Counted from the first letter of the stretch, positions 9,132 through 16,350 are shown. The stretch is DNA of 35,140 nucleotides from an uncultured Alphaproteobacteria bacterium (GCA_944392255.1 CALXVY010000017.1:1-35140); one strand, 5' to 3'. Program-made: numbers and translations. The notes: generated by a model not told the origin, from the sequence alone.

Positions 9132-9154
9132 AAAAAAAGCACCTAATTCGGTGC
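9132..9154 (-). terminator. Original tRNA-Thr terminator, stranded outside the element
   Basis: On the minus strand GCACC pairs with GGTGC (9150-9154 with 9139-9143), followed by a run of seven U residues. It lies just beyond the att copy at 9165-9183. In the pre-insertion chromosome it would have begun about 10 nt after the tRNA-Thr 3' end, so it is best read as the displaced terminator of that tRNA. Confidence 0.7.
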
Positions 9155-9164
9155 ATTATCAAAA

Positions 9165-9183
9165 ATGGTGCCGCTGGCAAGAA
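9165..9183. repeat. attL: distal copy of the integration site
   Basis: ATGGTGCCGCTGGCAAGAA is identical to 16400-16418, which covers the 3' end of tRNA-Thr including its CCA. After one mismatch the next three bases also match (CGG). It lies 135 nt upstream of the integrase start. Confidence 0.88.
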
Positions 9184-9218
9184 GCGGCACTGGTACATGT
9201 GGTTCCAATTCTATATCT

Positions 9219-9247
9219 TTGAAAGGATTGAAAATATTGACTATTTA
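9219..9247 (+). promoter_or_regulatory. Putative integrase promoter
   Basis: TTGAAA (9219-9224), a 17-nt spacer and TATTTA (9242-9247). The 13-bp-period repeats at 9258-9289 lie directly downstream, between promoter and gene, so an integrase bound there could repress its own transcription (inference). Confidence 0.45.
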
Positions 9248-9257
9248 GCGAATCGGT

Positions 9258-9289
9258 AGTACATAAATTAGGTACAAACTATCGGTACA
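9258..9289 (+). repeat. Left arm-type repeats, three copies at 13-bp period
   Basis: AGTACA (9258), GGTACA (9271) and GGTACA (9284) recur at exactly 13 bp. A further GGTACA at 9192 lies beside attL, out of this phase. The same arrangement occurs at the right end (16317-16348). Position and symmetry fit integrase arm-type binding sites. Confidence 0.7.
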
Positions 9290-9317
9290 TGGTATTTTTT
9301 TTCAGAAGGAGTCGCTA

Positions 9318-11057
9318 ATGGTAACAAAAGTCCCTAATTATGTAGGTTTATATAGAACAACAACTGGTATATATATTATTAGAATAGCAGCCCCTAAAGA
9401 GCTCAGAAACAGCAGAAAGCAAGTAACAAGAGAGATTAAGCGTTCTTTAAAAACAAGAGATTGGGAAACAGCTAAAGCGGCATATCATGAGTTTATGAGA
9501 AATATCAATTTAGAAGTGGTTAATTGCAGGACTAAGCCATCTAGCGACCCATATCCTATAGATAAATTTAGGCTGGATGTTTTAGAAAAAGCTTATGATT
9601 ATTTTTATCAGTATAGCGAATACCTTATTCCTCAATTTTTACAGCAGATGACTTCTTCTTTTGATGACGGAAGAGAGCGTGCGGCTTCTATGGTTTTTGT
9701 CAAAAACTATATTAATGATAACATCAGAGCTCTTTCAGTAGAGTTAAACTCCAATGTATATTCAACCCAAAGCCATCAAATGGTAAAGAATTTTCTAAGT
9801 GGAAGATACAGCTTATCTCCAGACCAAGAAGAAATGGCTCTTAAGACCTTTGTAAAAGCCAAGCTGGAAGCTTTATTACATTATCAAGCAATCAATATAG
9901 ATTTTGAAAAGACAAAAGAAAGTTATAGTTATCGTTTCCCCATTATCAAAGAAGCTATAGAACATCACAAAAACTATGTCGCTTCTAAATTGAGAAAAAC
10001 TTCTAATAATCCAAAGAGTACCAGATTAGAGGATGTATTTTTGCGCTGGAGTAAAGAAGCAACCGGCATAGCTGAAAAGATTGCTAAAGTTAAGTCATTT
10101 ATAACAATTTTTCCAGAAAAGGATGACTTAAGTCAGATTAAAAGTAGTGATATTTGCGAGTGGAAAGAGATTTTAACTCAGCTTCCAGCCGGATATACTT
10201 TAAAAAAACAGTTCAAGGGTAAAAGCATTGAAGAAATCATAGAGATGGCAGATGAAAATGATTTATCAAGAATGAAAAAAATAACAATAAACGGCTATTT
10301 GGTTGCATTTTCGGTCTTTTATAAATGGGCAAAAAATAAAAATTTGGTTGGAGATAATGCCGTTAATCCGACTAAAGATATGCTTTATTCTAAGAAAGAA
10401 ACAGAGGCGGAAGCCGATAAACCAAAGGCATTTACACCTGAAAGCGTAAAAGTCTTTATAGATTATTGCAAAAAGCATTACAAAAACCAAGTTCCTGAGT
10501 TCTTTTGGTCTTCTATGATAATGCTATATTGTGGTTTGCGTCAAAAAGAGGCTTCTCAGCTCCTTATATCTGATATACAGACAAGAGATGGCTTGAGCTA
10601 TATTAGAGTACAAGCTGGTGATTCTCAAACTAAATCAGTTAAAAATAAGCACTCAATAAGGAGTATTCCAATACATCAGCAACTCATAGATTGGGGCTTT
10701 CTAGAATATGTAGAACAACGAAAGAAAGCATCCAGCAGTACAGATAGATTATTTCCAAGTATTATAATGAATGATAAAGGGAACGGGGAAAGATTCTCGG
10801 CTTCAAAATATCATAATAAGTATTTTAGCAAACTATTAGAGGATGTTAATCTCTCAGGACAAGGCTATAGTTCTTATTCTCTGCGCCATACATTTACAGA
10901 CTTTTTGAGAAGAGCCGGATATTCTGATGATGATATTTCATATGTTGTGGGTCATAGCTCACAAAATACCATGACATCTCATTATGGAGATTTTCATGAA
11001 ACGCCAACAAGGTTTTTAGAAAAAGCCAAAGCGATGATAGATATGGTTCAATATTAA
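9318..11057 (+). CDS. int: Tyrosine recombinase / integrase
   Basis: A 579-aa site-specific recombinase that would catalyse integration and excision at tRNA-Thr. The N-terminus (GLYRTTTGIYIIRIAAPKEL, then IKRSLKTRDWETAKAAY) resembles the short arm-binding-type domain common in large proteobacterial integrases (DUF6538-like). A core-binding SAM-like region covers about 235-345 and the catalytic domain about 370-579. Catalytic residues: Arg408 in CGLRQKEA, Lys near 444, Arg523 in YSLRHTF (the usual preceding His is Tyr520), His546 in VVGHSS, and nucleophile Tyr556 in SHYGD. AAGGAG lies 8 nt before the ATG. It sits next to attL and is followed 28 nt later by the Rep-like gene, probably in one transcript. 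Confidence 0.93.
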   Translation: MVTKVPNYVGLYRTTTGIYIIRIAAPKELRNSRKQVTREIKRSLKTRDWETAKAAYHEFMRNINLEVVNCRTKPSSDPYPIDKFRLDVLEKAYDYFYQYSEYLIPQFLQQMTSSFDDGRERAASMVFVKNYINDNIRALSVELNSNVYSTQSHQMVKNFLSGRYSLSPDQEEMALKTFVKAKLEALLHYQAINIDFEKTKESYSYRFPIIKEAIEHHKNYVASKLRKTSNNPKSTRLEDVFLRWSKEATGIAEKIAKVKSFITIFPEKDDLSQIKSSDICEWKEILTQLPAGYTLKKQFKGKSIEEIIEMADENDLSRMKKITINGYLVAFSVFYKWAKNKNLVGDNAVNPTKDMLYSKKETEAEADKPKAFTPESVKVFIDYCKKHYKNQVPEFFWSSMIMLYCGLRQKEASQLLISDIQTRDGLSYIRVQAGDSQTKSVKNKHSIRSIPIHQQLIDWGFLEYVEQRKKASSSTDRLFPSIIMNDKGNGERFSASKYHNKYFSKLLEDVNLSGQGYSSYSLRHTFTDFLRRAGYSDDDISYVVGHSSQNTMTSHYGDFHETPTRFLEKAKAMIDMVQY

Positions 11058-11085
11058 AAACATGCAAAAAAGGAGGAAAATTTCC

Positions 11086-12042
11086 ATGAAAGTAGTATCA
11101 CCTACAATCGCTCAATACGGCGGTCTATGGAGCTTAGCGGTTATTGAAGCAGGTAAAAAAGATTGTACCCCCTCTTTAGTATTAATAGATAGTATTAGAA
11201 GATATAGAAATATATTAAATAAGAAGAGTAAGACAAAAGAGGAAGAAGAGTTTATTAATACCCATAAAGAGTATTATGAGAATTTAAGAAAGCCTAAGTC
11301 ATGGAGATTGTTAACGGTAGAAGAGAAGCTAGACTTTTGCGCCGATTATGCTTTTAATCAAGCAATAAAAATGCCTTATGTTATTAAACAGTCTTGTCGT
11401 AATAAAAATTTGCTGGATATAAGCGTTAGAACTTATGATTTTGGCGATTATATAATAAAAGCTCAAGATGGAAGCGGAAAAGAGACACCTTTAAGGTCTT
11501 TAGCTTCTTTTGATTGTTGTGCGGTTACGCTTCAACTTGATAAAAAATTGATTGAGAATATTAAGACTAAGGGCAAAGGAAAGTATGCTGACTATGTCAG
11601 ACGGGTTATTTTTGATAAGCCATTGAGACAATTATCTAAGATATTCGGCAGAAAAATAAACTATACTTTTGTAGTTGAGAATAACAAAAACAATCCTGAG
11701 TTTCTACATATCCACGGAATATTTGACTTTACAGCAGAAGAACTGTCTTTAAAAATCAGAGATAGCGAAAGAAAAGTGATTGAAAATATTTTTCTAGAAG
11801 GTGTTTTAGGGAAAGAATATAACTCTCATCCTTTGGTTAAGACGGCAGTTGAAATAGATATGATTCACCATCCATTAGGTTGGGCAGATTATATGAGTAA
11901 AGACATAGATAATAGAGATAGGATTTATATTTCGCGTAAAGTTTTGCAAGAGGGAGCTATGCTTTATAATGAATATAGAAATGAGGTCATATCTTTAAAC
12001 GAAACATTATCGAACTTAAAGCGAAGTCCTAGAAAAGCTTAA
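11086..12042 (+). CDS. HUH-type Rep/nickase-like protein
   Basis: A 318-aa protein (an upstream ATG at 11062 is rejected because the strong AGGAGG site at 11071-11076 serves the ATG at 11086). It shows the three-part signature of HUH endonucleases: a hydrophobic strand FDCCAVTLQLD (about 142-152) as motif 1, LHIHGIF with His208 and His210 as the metal-binding HUH motif, and ADYMSKDI with Tyr269 and Lys272 as the YxxK catalytic motif. HUH enzymes nick one strand and form a 5'-phosphotyrosine link to start rolling-circle replication or transfer. The single Tyr suggests a replication initiator rather than a Y2 phage-type Rep. It follows the integrase and precedes the hairpin-rich region, a natural candidate for its origin. 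Function is inferred from motifs. Confidence 0.72.
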   Translation: MKVVSPTIAQYGGLWSLAVIEAGKKDCTPSLVLIDSIRRYRNILNKKSKTKEEEEFINTHKEYYENLRKPKSWRLLTVEEKLDFCADYAFNQAIKMPYVIKQSCRNKNLLDISVRTYDFGDYIIKAQDGSGKETPLRSLASFDCCAVTLQLDKKLIENIKTKGKGKYADYVRRVIFDKPLRQLSKIFGRKINYTFVVENNKNNPEFLHIHGIFDFTAEELSLKIRDSERKVIENIFLEGVLGKEYNSHPLVKTAVEIDMIHHPLGWADYMSKDIDNRDRIYISRKVLQEGAMLYNEYRNEVISLNETLSNLKRSPRKA

Positions 12043-12060
12043 ATAATATAAAGCCCTTGT

Positions 12061-12457
12061 TATATTCCTTGGTGCTGGAATATACCGGAAGTCCTTATAG
12101 TTAGGCTTCCTGTTTTTCTAACTATAAGACAAAGTGTTTTTAAGGATTAGAGCTTTTTCCTTTTAAAAACAAGGACATCCTTGAGGAAATATAAAAATAA
12201 TGAGTTTTCAATGGCTTGTATAAGGATTATGCTTTGGCGCTGGGTGGCTGTAATCTTGCTTTTTTTATGCGTTTTAAACGCGATTTTAAAGCCGTACAGA
12301 GGTTTTTGAGAAGCTTTGCTAATTCCCCTCTTATAAAGCTTGATTTGTTGAATGATGCGGCTCTTTTGAGCTTAATTTTTCTGAAAAAATTGCTTGTAAA
12401 TAAAGTTTGATTTGTTAAACTCAAACTGAATATTGCTCCTTCGAAAAGAGTAATATT
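12061..12457 (+). other. Array of strong hairpins in a non-coding region
   Basis: At least six inverted repeats are packed here: TATATTCC/GGAATATA (12061-12084), CTTATAGTTAG/CTAACTATAAG (12094-12128, 11 bp perfect), TGTTTTTAA..GGA with TCC..TTAAAAACA (12135-12171), AAGCTTT/AAAGCTT (12311-12341), AGTTTGA/TCAAACT (12404-12427), and AATATTGCTC/GAGTAATATT (12429-12457, 10 bp with one G-U). GGAAG/CTTCC (12087-12110), followed by T5, overlaps the 11-bp hairpin, so the two are mutually exclusive, like an attenuator. No frame here has an ATG with a ribosome site. It could be part of a large structured RNA or a replication origin. Confidence 0.6.
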
Positions 12458-12459
12458 TA

Positions 12460-12607
12460 GGGCGTCAGAAACCCTTATATAGAAGCAGTCGTGTGCACAC
12501 GACTTAAAATATCGTGCCGACTTCTGTCATGGACGGATGTCGGTGAATAAGGCTATGTGCTGAATAAGCCGAGCCGTTGCTTCTATACGGTTTCTGAACA
12601 TCCGCCC
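12460..12607 (+). ncRNA. Cloverleaf-like multi-arm structured RNA or cruciform DNA
   Basis: A closing stem forms from three consecutive blocks: GGGCG (12460-12464) with CGCCC (12603-12607), TCAGAAACC (12465-12473) with GGTTTCTGA (12589-12597), and TATAGAAGCA (12478-12487) with TGCTTCTATA (12578-12587). Inside are three arms: a perfect 18-nt palindrome AGTCGTGTGCACACGACT (12487-12504), a CCGAC..GTCGG hairpin with an inner CTGTC/GACGG stem (about 12517-12543), and GGCT/AGCC (about 12551-12569). An intrinsic terminator follows at once. I do not recognise an Rfam family. It may be a non-coding RNA or the Rep nicking origin. Confidence 0.6.
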
Positions 12608-12637
12608 GCCTTTGGTCAAAAGAGCGGGTTTTGTTTT
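12605..12637 (+). terminator. Intrinsic terminator after the structured region
   Basis: CCCGC (12605-12609) pairs with GCGGG (12624-12628), followed by TTTTGTTTT. It overlaps the 3' strand of the cloverleaf closing stem, so formation of the two may compete. Confidence 0.75.
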
Positions 12638-12664
12638 AATCATTAAACTAGGATGTGAAATCGT

Positions 12665-13861
12665 ATGAAAATAATCTTTTTTCTTCTTATATTATACGGA
12701 ATATTAAAGACTTTGTTTGAATATTGTCCAGTTGGAACATCCATTGGTGTTTTGTTATTTATTTGTTTACTTATATATCTTAAAGTAGATTCAATAGTAA
12801 AACAAAAACAGAGAACTCAAGAAAATCTTGAAAAAGAGAAGCTAAAAAAAATACAAAAGTATGACTTATTGTTAAAATATAAGCAAGATTCTTCAAAATT
12901 GATTAAAGAATTATATAAAAATGTAATCTTTCTTGTCTTACAAAATTTTAAAACGTTAGATATTAAATATCGTCAAAACGTTTTTAAGGATGATTATGGA
13001 AATGATACCCTAGATGCTTGGAATAAAGAAATTTCGTATTTTGTAGAAAAAGTGTTATTAGATAGACTTCCACGTCTTATGAAGGAGATGAACGGAACTT
13101 TTCTTCTTTTTTGTTCTGATATTCAGATGACTTTTACCTTTCCTCAAAAGGTAGATATAAATAATATAGATAAATATACTACTTGCTTTGAATTTAATTT
13201 TATCAGCAAAGACAAACAGGTAGTAAAAATGACCAAAAAATATATAGAAAGTCATATGGATGCTATGAATTTATGGGATATTGAATCTATCATAGAGACA
13301 ATACAAAATTGGTCAAAATTTAATTCAAATCCTCAAAAATATATAAAAAGTAAAGGAGCAGATTTTAGTCATAAAGCTTTAAAATTATTAAGTGATAGGG
13401 AAATCTTTGTTATAAATTATAATTTTTTAACCCAAAAAGAAAGTTTAGTTAAAATTGTTAATGATATATATATGCAAATTAAAGACCATGTTTTTTCTAG
13501 TGCTGATAACTTGAATATTTCAAACATTTCTCCCTATGATTTTGAAAAAAAGTGTGCTGAAATTTTGCAGAAAATGAGTTATGAAGTGCAAGTTACAAAG
13601 GGAAGTGGAGACCAAGGTGTAGATGTTATAGCGCAAAAAAAACATAAAGTTATTGCAATTCAATGTAAAAAGTATACCAAACCGGTTGGAAATAAAGCCG
13701 TTCAAGAAGTAATAGCTGGCAAGGATTATTATGGAGCCGATTATGCTGTGGTTGTGAGCAATGCTTCATATACACCTGCCGCCAGAAAATTAGCAAGCAA
13801 ATGTAATGTCCTGCTATTAAATATAAAACAATTAGAGTTTCTAGATGATTATTTACATTAG
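12665..13861 (+). CDS. Membrane-anchored Mrr-type restriction endonuclease
   Basis: A 398-aa protein with two predicted N-terminal membrane helices (about 2-19 and 24-40), a charged coiled segment (about 44-80), an unrecognised central region, and a C-terminal PD-(D/E)xK nuclease domain of the Mrr/DUF2034 type (about 288-398). Catalytic signature: YDFEKKCAEIL, then GDQGVDVIA with Asp316/Asp320, and IQCKKY with the Gln333-x-Lys335 pair. Mrr-type enzymes cut modified or otherwise marked foreign DNA. Membrane anchoring suggests action at the envelope, perhaps on entering DNA. The start has AGGAT 10 nt upstream. It lies behind a terminator, so it needs its own promoter or readthrough. The nuclease domain is secure; the defence role is inferred. 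Confidence 0.82.
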   Translation: MKIIFFLLILYGILKTLFEYCPVGTSIGVLLFICLLIYLKVDSIVKQKQRTQENLEKEKLKKIQKYDLLLKYKQDSSKLIKELYKNVIFLVLQNFKTLDIKYRQNVFKDDYGNDTLDAWNKEISYFVEKVLLDRLPRLMKEMNGTFLLFCSDIQMTFTFPQKVDINNIDKYTTCFEFNFISKDKQVVKMTKKYIESHMDAMNLWDIESIIETIQNWSKFNSNPQKYIKSKGADFSHKALKLLSDREIFVINYNFLTQKESLVKIVNDIYMQIKDHVFSSADNLNISNISPYDFEKKCAEILQKMSYEVQVTKGSGDQGVDVIAQKKHKVIAIQCKKYTKPVGNKAVQEVIAGKDYYGADYAVVVSNASYTPAARKLASKCNVLLLNIKQLEFLDDYLH

Positions 13862-13925
13862 AAGATTGTATATTTCTTTAAGATTCATGTCAAAACCAAC
13901 TACACTCTGATTTGACATCAAAAAA

Positions 13926-14015
13926 GTGTAAAAAGTAAGTGGAATATCCTTGGCTTTTTACACCTGTAAAGTATAATCTATAATATAGTTTATACAGATA
14001 GATTCGTTTTACAGG
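13926..14015 (+). promoter_or_regulatory. Dyad-rich promoter or res-like site of the serine recombinase
   Basis: GTGTAAAAAG (13926-13935) and CTTTTTACAC (13954-13963) form a perfect 10-bp inverted repeat. CCTGTAAA (13963-13970) and TTTACAGG (14008-14015) form a second, whose right half overlaps the AGGAG ribosome site. A promoter TTGGCT (13950-13955), 16-nt spacer, TATAAT (13972-13977) lies between them. Such nested dyads upstream of a resolvase gene fit recombinase crossover sites that also control its own expression (inference). Confidence 0.5.
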
Positions 14016-14024
14016 AGAAACAAG

Positions 14025-14576
14025 ATGATTTTCAATTATATCAGAGTAAGTACAGCTTTACAAAATATAGATAGACAGTTGGTCGGTATTGCTTGCGATA
14101 GAGAATATATGGACAAGCTATCCGGTAAAGATACAAATAGACCTCAACTTCAAGCCATGATTGATAATCTAAGAGAGGGAGATATTGTTAATGTCCACTC
14201 AATGGATAGACTTGCTCGTAATGTTCAAGACCTTTTAGCTTTGATTGATACAATAATTAATAAAGGCGCAAAGATAAAATTCCATAAAGAAAACCTAACT
14301 TTTGAAGCAAATAAGAAAACAGATGCTTTTCAAAAGCTCATGTTAACCTTATTAGGGGCTGTATCTGAATTTGAAAGAGAGATAATCTTAGAAAGACAAA
14401 GAGAAGGAATTGCTATAGCAAAGCAAAAGGGCAAGTATAAGGGTGGACAGAAAAAGCTATCAGAAGAACAAATAAAAGAAATCAAGGCGCAGGTAGAAGA
14501 AAACAAGCTGCCTATAACTGAAATAGCCAGACAATACAAAATTACTCGTCAGACGGTTTATAATCTGATTAGATAA
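14025..14576 (+). CDS. Serine recombinase (resolvase/invertase family)
   Basis: A 183-aa small serine recombinase. The catalytic domain carries Ser9 in YIRVST with Arg7, the MDRLARN block (about 65-71), a long E-helix (MLTLLGAVSEFEREIILERQREG), and a C-terminal helix-turn-helix (ITEIARQYKITRQTVYNLIR, 164-183). Enzymes of this size resolve cointegrates or multimers, or invert DNA. AGGAG precedes the ATG. The upstream dyads may be its target. It converges with the ATPase gene, three bases apart. With a Rep-like protein on the same element, multimer resolution after replication is a reasonable job (inference). Confidence 0.9.
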   Translation: MIFNYIRVSTALQNIDRQLVGIACDREYMDKLSGKDTNRPQLQAMIDNLREGDIVNVHSMDRLARNVQDLLALIDTIINKGAKIKFHKENLTFEANKKTDAFQKLMLTLLGAVSEFEREIILERQREGIAIAKQKGKYKGGQKKLSEEQIKEIKAQVEENKLPITEIARQYKITRQTVYNLIR

Positions 14577-14579
14577 TGT

Positions 14580-16151
14580 CTATTTTCTTTTTCTTTTTGC
14601 AAATAAAGGATGTAATATAAATACTATATCGTCATCAAAATCTAATTGAGATAGTTTGGGTTTATCGGCATTTGAATATAGTATTGTTCCGTCAGGAAAT
14701 TCTATTCCAATAACGCCAATAATAAATAATGTATTAATTAAATTTTTAATATTTACATTAACACAATTATTATCATTTATTTTGCATTCTAAAAAAGAAA
14801 CAATAAGAGGGTCATCTTGATTTTCGATATTTGAATTTAATAGCGTGTCAAGTAATGTTTTATAGTTTTCAAAAATATACTCATAATCAAAACGATTGCC
14901 CATTGACCTAATAGCTTTAATGTAACATTCAACATTGGGGTATAAGGTATACCATTCATGTTTTAATGCTGATAATCTCTCATCACAATACAGCTTCTCA
15001 GCATTAACTATATTTAACGGGGTTATATGCGTTTCCCCATCAGCTTGTTTAATACATAAATTTACAAAACTAATTACGTCTCGAGGGCGCATCATGGTTC
15101 TTTCAAGTATATAATTGTAACCTTCTGTTTCTGAAATAAAACAGTTAAAAATATGCTTAAACGAGACTTTTGTGTTTTTCTTATATTTAAATTCAAACAA
15201 ATATTGTAATCTTCTATCAATTAAGCTAGTTAGAGTATCTTTGCTCCAATTCAGTTTTATTGTATATGATTCATCCTTTTCATTTTGTCGATTTGAAGCT
15301 TCAACAGTTTTTGAGAGTAAATCATTTCTCATTGCTATTAAAATCTTAACATTTGGAATGCCTATAAAAAAACGGATTGTGTCTAAGAGTGAATTAATAA
15401 GTTTGTATTTAGATTCATCATCTGTCCAATTTTCATCAAGGTTATCAATAGTTACCAAAATTTTTTTCTGCTTATTATGTTCAAAGTATTCTTTTAAAAT
15501 GGAAATTAAATTCTTAAGTTGGTTTATTTGAGTTTTACTAACATATTGACTTGTTTTGGCTTGTATTTCTCTTTTTTGAGATTCCGTTAAAGAACTTGCA
15601 ATTTTTGCAAAATTTGTAAATCCCATTTCAGATTCTAACTTTGCTTCTAGTTGATTGGTGATTTTTTCTTTAGTTCCTTCTGCAAAAAAGACATCATCAT
15701 ACTGTTTGACATAATTTTTTAGTTGTCTAATGCGGTCAGCATCGTTACTAAATCCGCATAATTCTACTAAATAGTTCTTATTATAGTAGTTAAAATAATT
15801 TTTAACAATATTAGATACAATCTCATGTAGCCATAAGAATTTATAAAATACTTCAAGGTTGATTTTTTCTTCTTTAAGTTGCCTTATGAAAGGGACATTG
15901 TCGATATATTGTAATACAAAAATATTGGGTTTTATATCTACTACAACATCAGCTTCTTCTTTTGCTTTATTAAGAAGAGCCGTTTTTCCAGCTCCGGTTC
16001 GTCCAAGAATTATCATTTTTCTATTATCATAATCTTTTATCTCTTGGTATTCAGGAGTTTTTATAAAACAAGTATCAAGAAAAAATTGGTCTGCCTCGGC
16101 GCTTAAATTTCCAATTTCCATATCTCTGCGAAATACAATATCATCAGCCAT
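14580..16151 (-). CDS. P-loop ATPase, Sll1717/KAP-like
   Basis: A 523-aa soluble ATPase. Walker A is GRTGAGKT (50-57) and Walker B is ILVTIDNLDE (231-240, Asp236 and the acidic DE), followed by NVKILIAMRNDLL as a sensor-like strand and an arginine-rich MMRPRDVISFVN block (about 355) like the lid of KAP/STAND-type ATPases. The layout resembles the Sll1717-family P-loop proteins. Related ATPases are found in defence and mobile-element cargo. The C-terminal 150 residues look like a helical and winged-helix region. GAAGGATT lies about 8 nt before the ATG. No partner effector is fused to it; the nearby Mrr-type nuclease is the obvious candidate. Family by eye. Confidence 0.7.
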   Translation of the reverse strand: MADDIVFRRDMEIGNLSAEADQFFLDTCFIKTPEYQEIKDYDNRKMIILGRTGAGKTALLNKAKEEADVVVDIKPNIFVLQYIDNVPFIRQLKEEKINLEVFYKFLWLHEIVSNIVKNYFNYYNKNYLVELCGFSNDADRIRQLKNYVKQYDDVFFAEGTKEKITNQLEAKLESEMGFTNFAKIASSLTESQKREIQAKTSQYVSKTQINQLKNLISILKEYFEHNKQKKILVTIDNLDENWTDDESKYKLINSLLDTIRFFIGIPNVKILIAMRNDLLSKTVEASNRQNEKDESYTIKLNWSKDTLTSLIDRRLQYLFEFKYKKNTKVSFKHIFNCFISETEGYNYILERTMMRPRDVISFVNLCIKQADGETHITPLNIVNAEKLYCDERLSALKHEWYTLYPNVECYIKAIRSMGNRFDYEYIFENYKTLLDTLLNSNIENQDDPLIVSFLECKINDNNCVNVNIKNLINTLFIIGVIGIEFPDGTILYSNADKPKLSQLDFDDDIVFILHPLFAKRKRK

Positions 16152-16261
16152 GTTATGAATCCTTCAAAATTACTTCTATCGATGATACTAACAAAAAAAG
16201 AAATAATAAAGCAAAAAAAATTATTGGTGTATAATTTTTAACGCGATAAACCAATAGATGT

Positions 16262-16301
16262 AAAAGGCGTTAATCAAGCAGTTTATAATCTAATGAAATA
16301 A
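16262..16301 (+). pseudogene. Possible tail of a second serine recombinase
   Basis: One frame reads KGVNQAVYNLMK followed by a stop, which resembles the end of the intact recombinase (ITRQTVYNLIR, stop). The shared DNA includes GTTTATAATCT. No further coding sequence is visible upstream. It may be debris from an earlier recombinase gene or a duplication. The match is short, so chance is possible. Confidence 0.3.
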
Positions 16302-16316
16302 AGATGATTAAAAAAA

Positions 16317-16348
16317 GGTACACAGATTAGGTACAAAAACTAGGTACA
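16317..16348 (+). repeat. Right arm-type repeats, three copies at 13-bp period
   Basis: GGTACA begins at 16317, 16330 and 16343, exactly 13 bp apart, in the same orientation as the left set. In the excised circle the two sets would flank the joined att site. Confidence 0.72.
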
Positions 16349-16350
16349 GA

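Noticed and set aside
9165-9190. Possible second tRNA at the left boundary
   Set aside because: Only the 3' end sequence is present; there is no D arm or anticodon arm. It is the distal att copy.
12216-12424. Two 64-65 aa open frames on opposite strands inside the structured region
   Set aside because: Both begin at TTG without a ribosome site, overlap each other and lie over strong hairpins.
12571-12597. GAGCCG...CGGTTTC resembling group II intron domain V
   Set aside because: The spacing is too short for domain V, the AGC-type triad and bulge are missing, there is no reverse transcriptase, and the bases pair better with the upstream closing stem.
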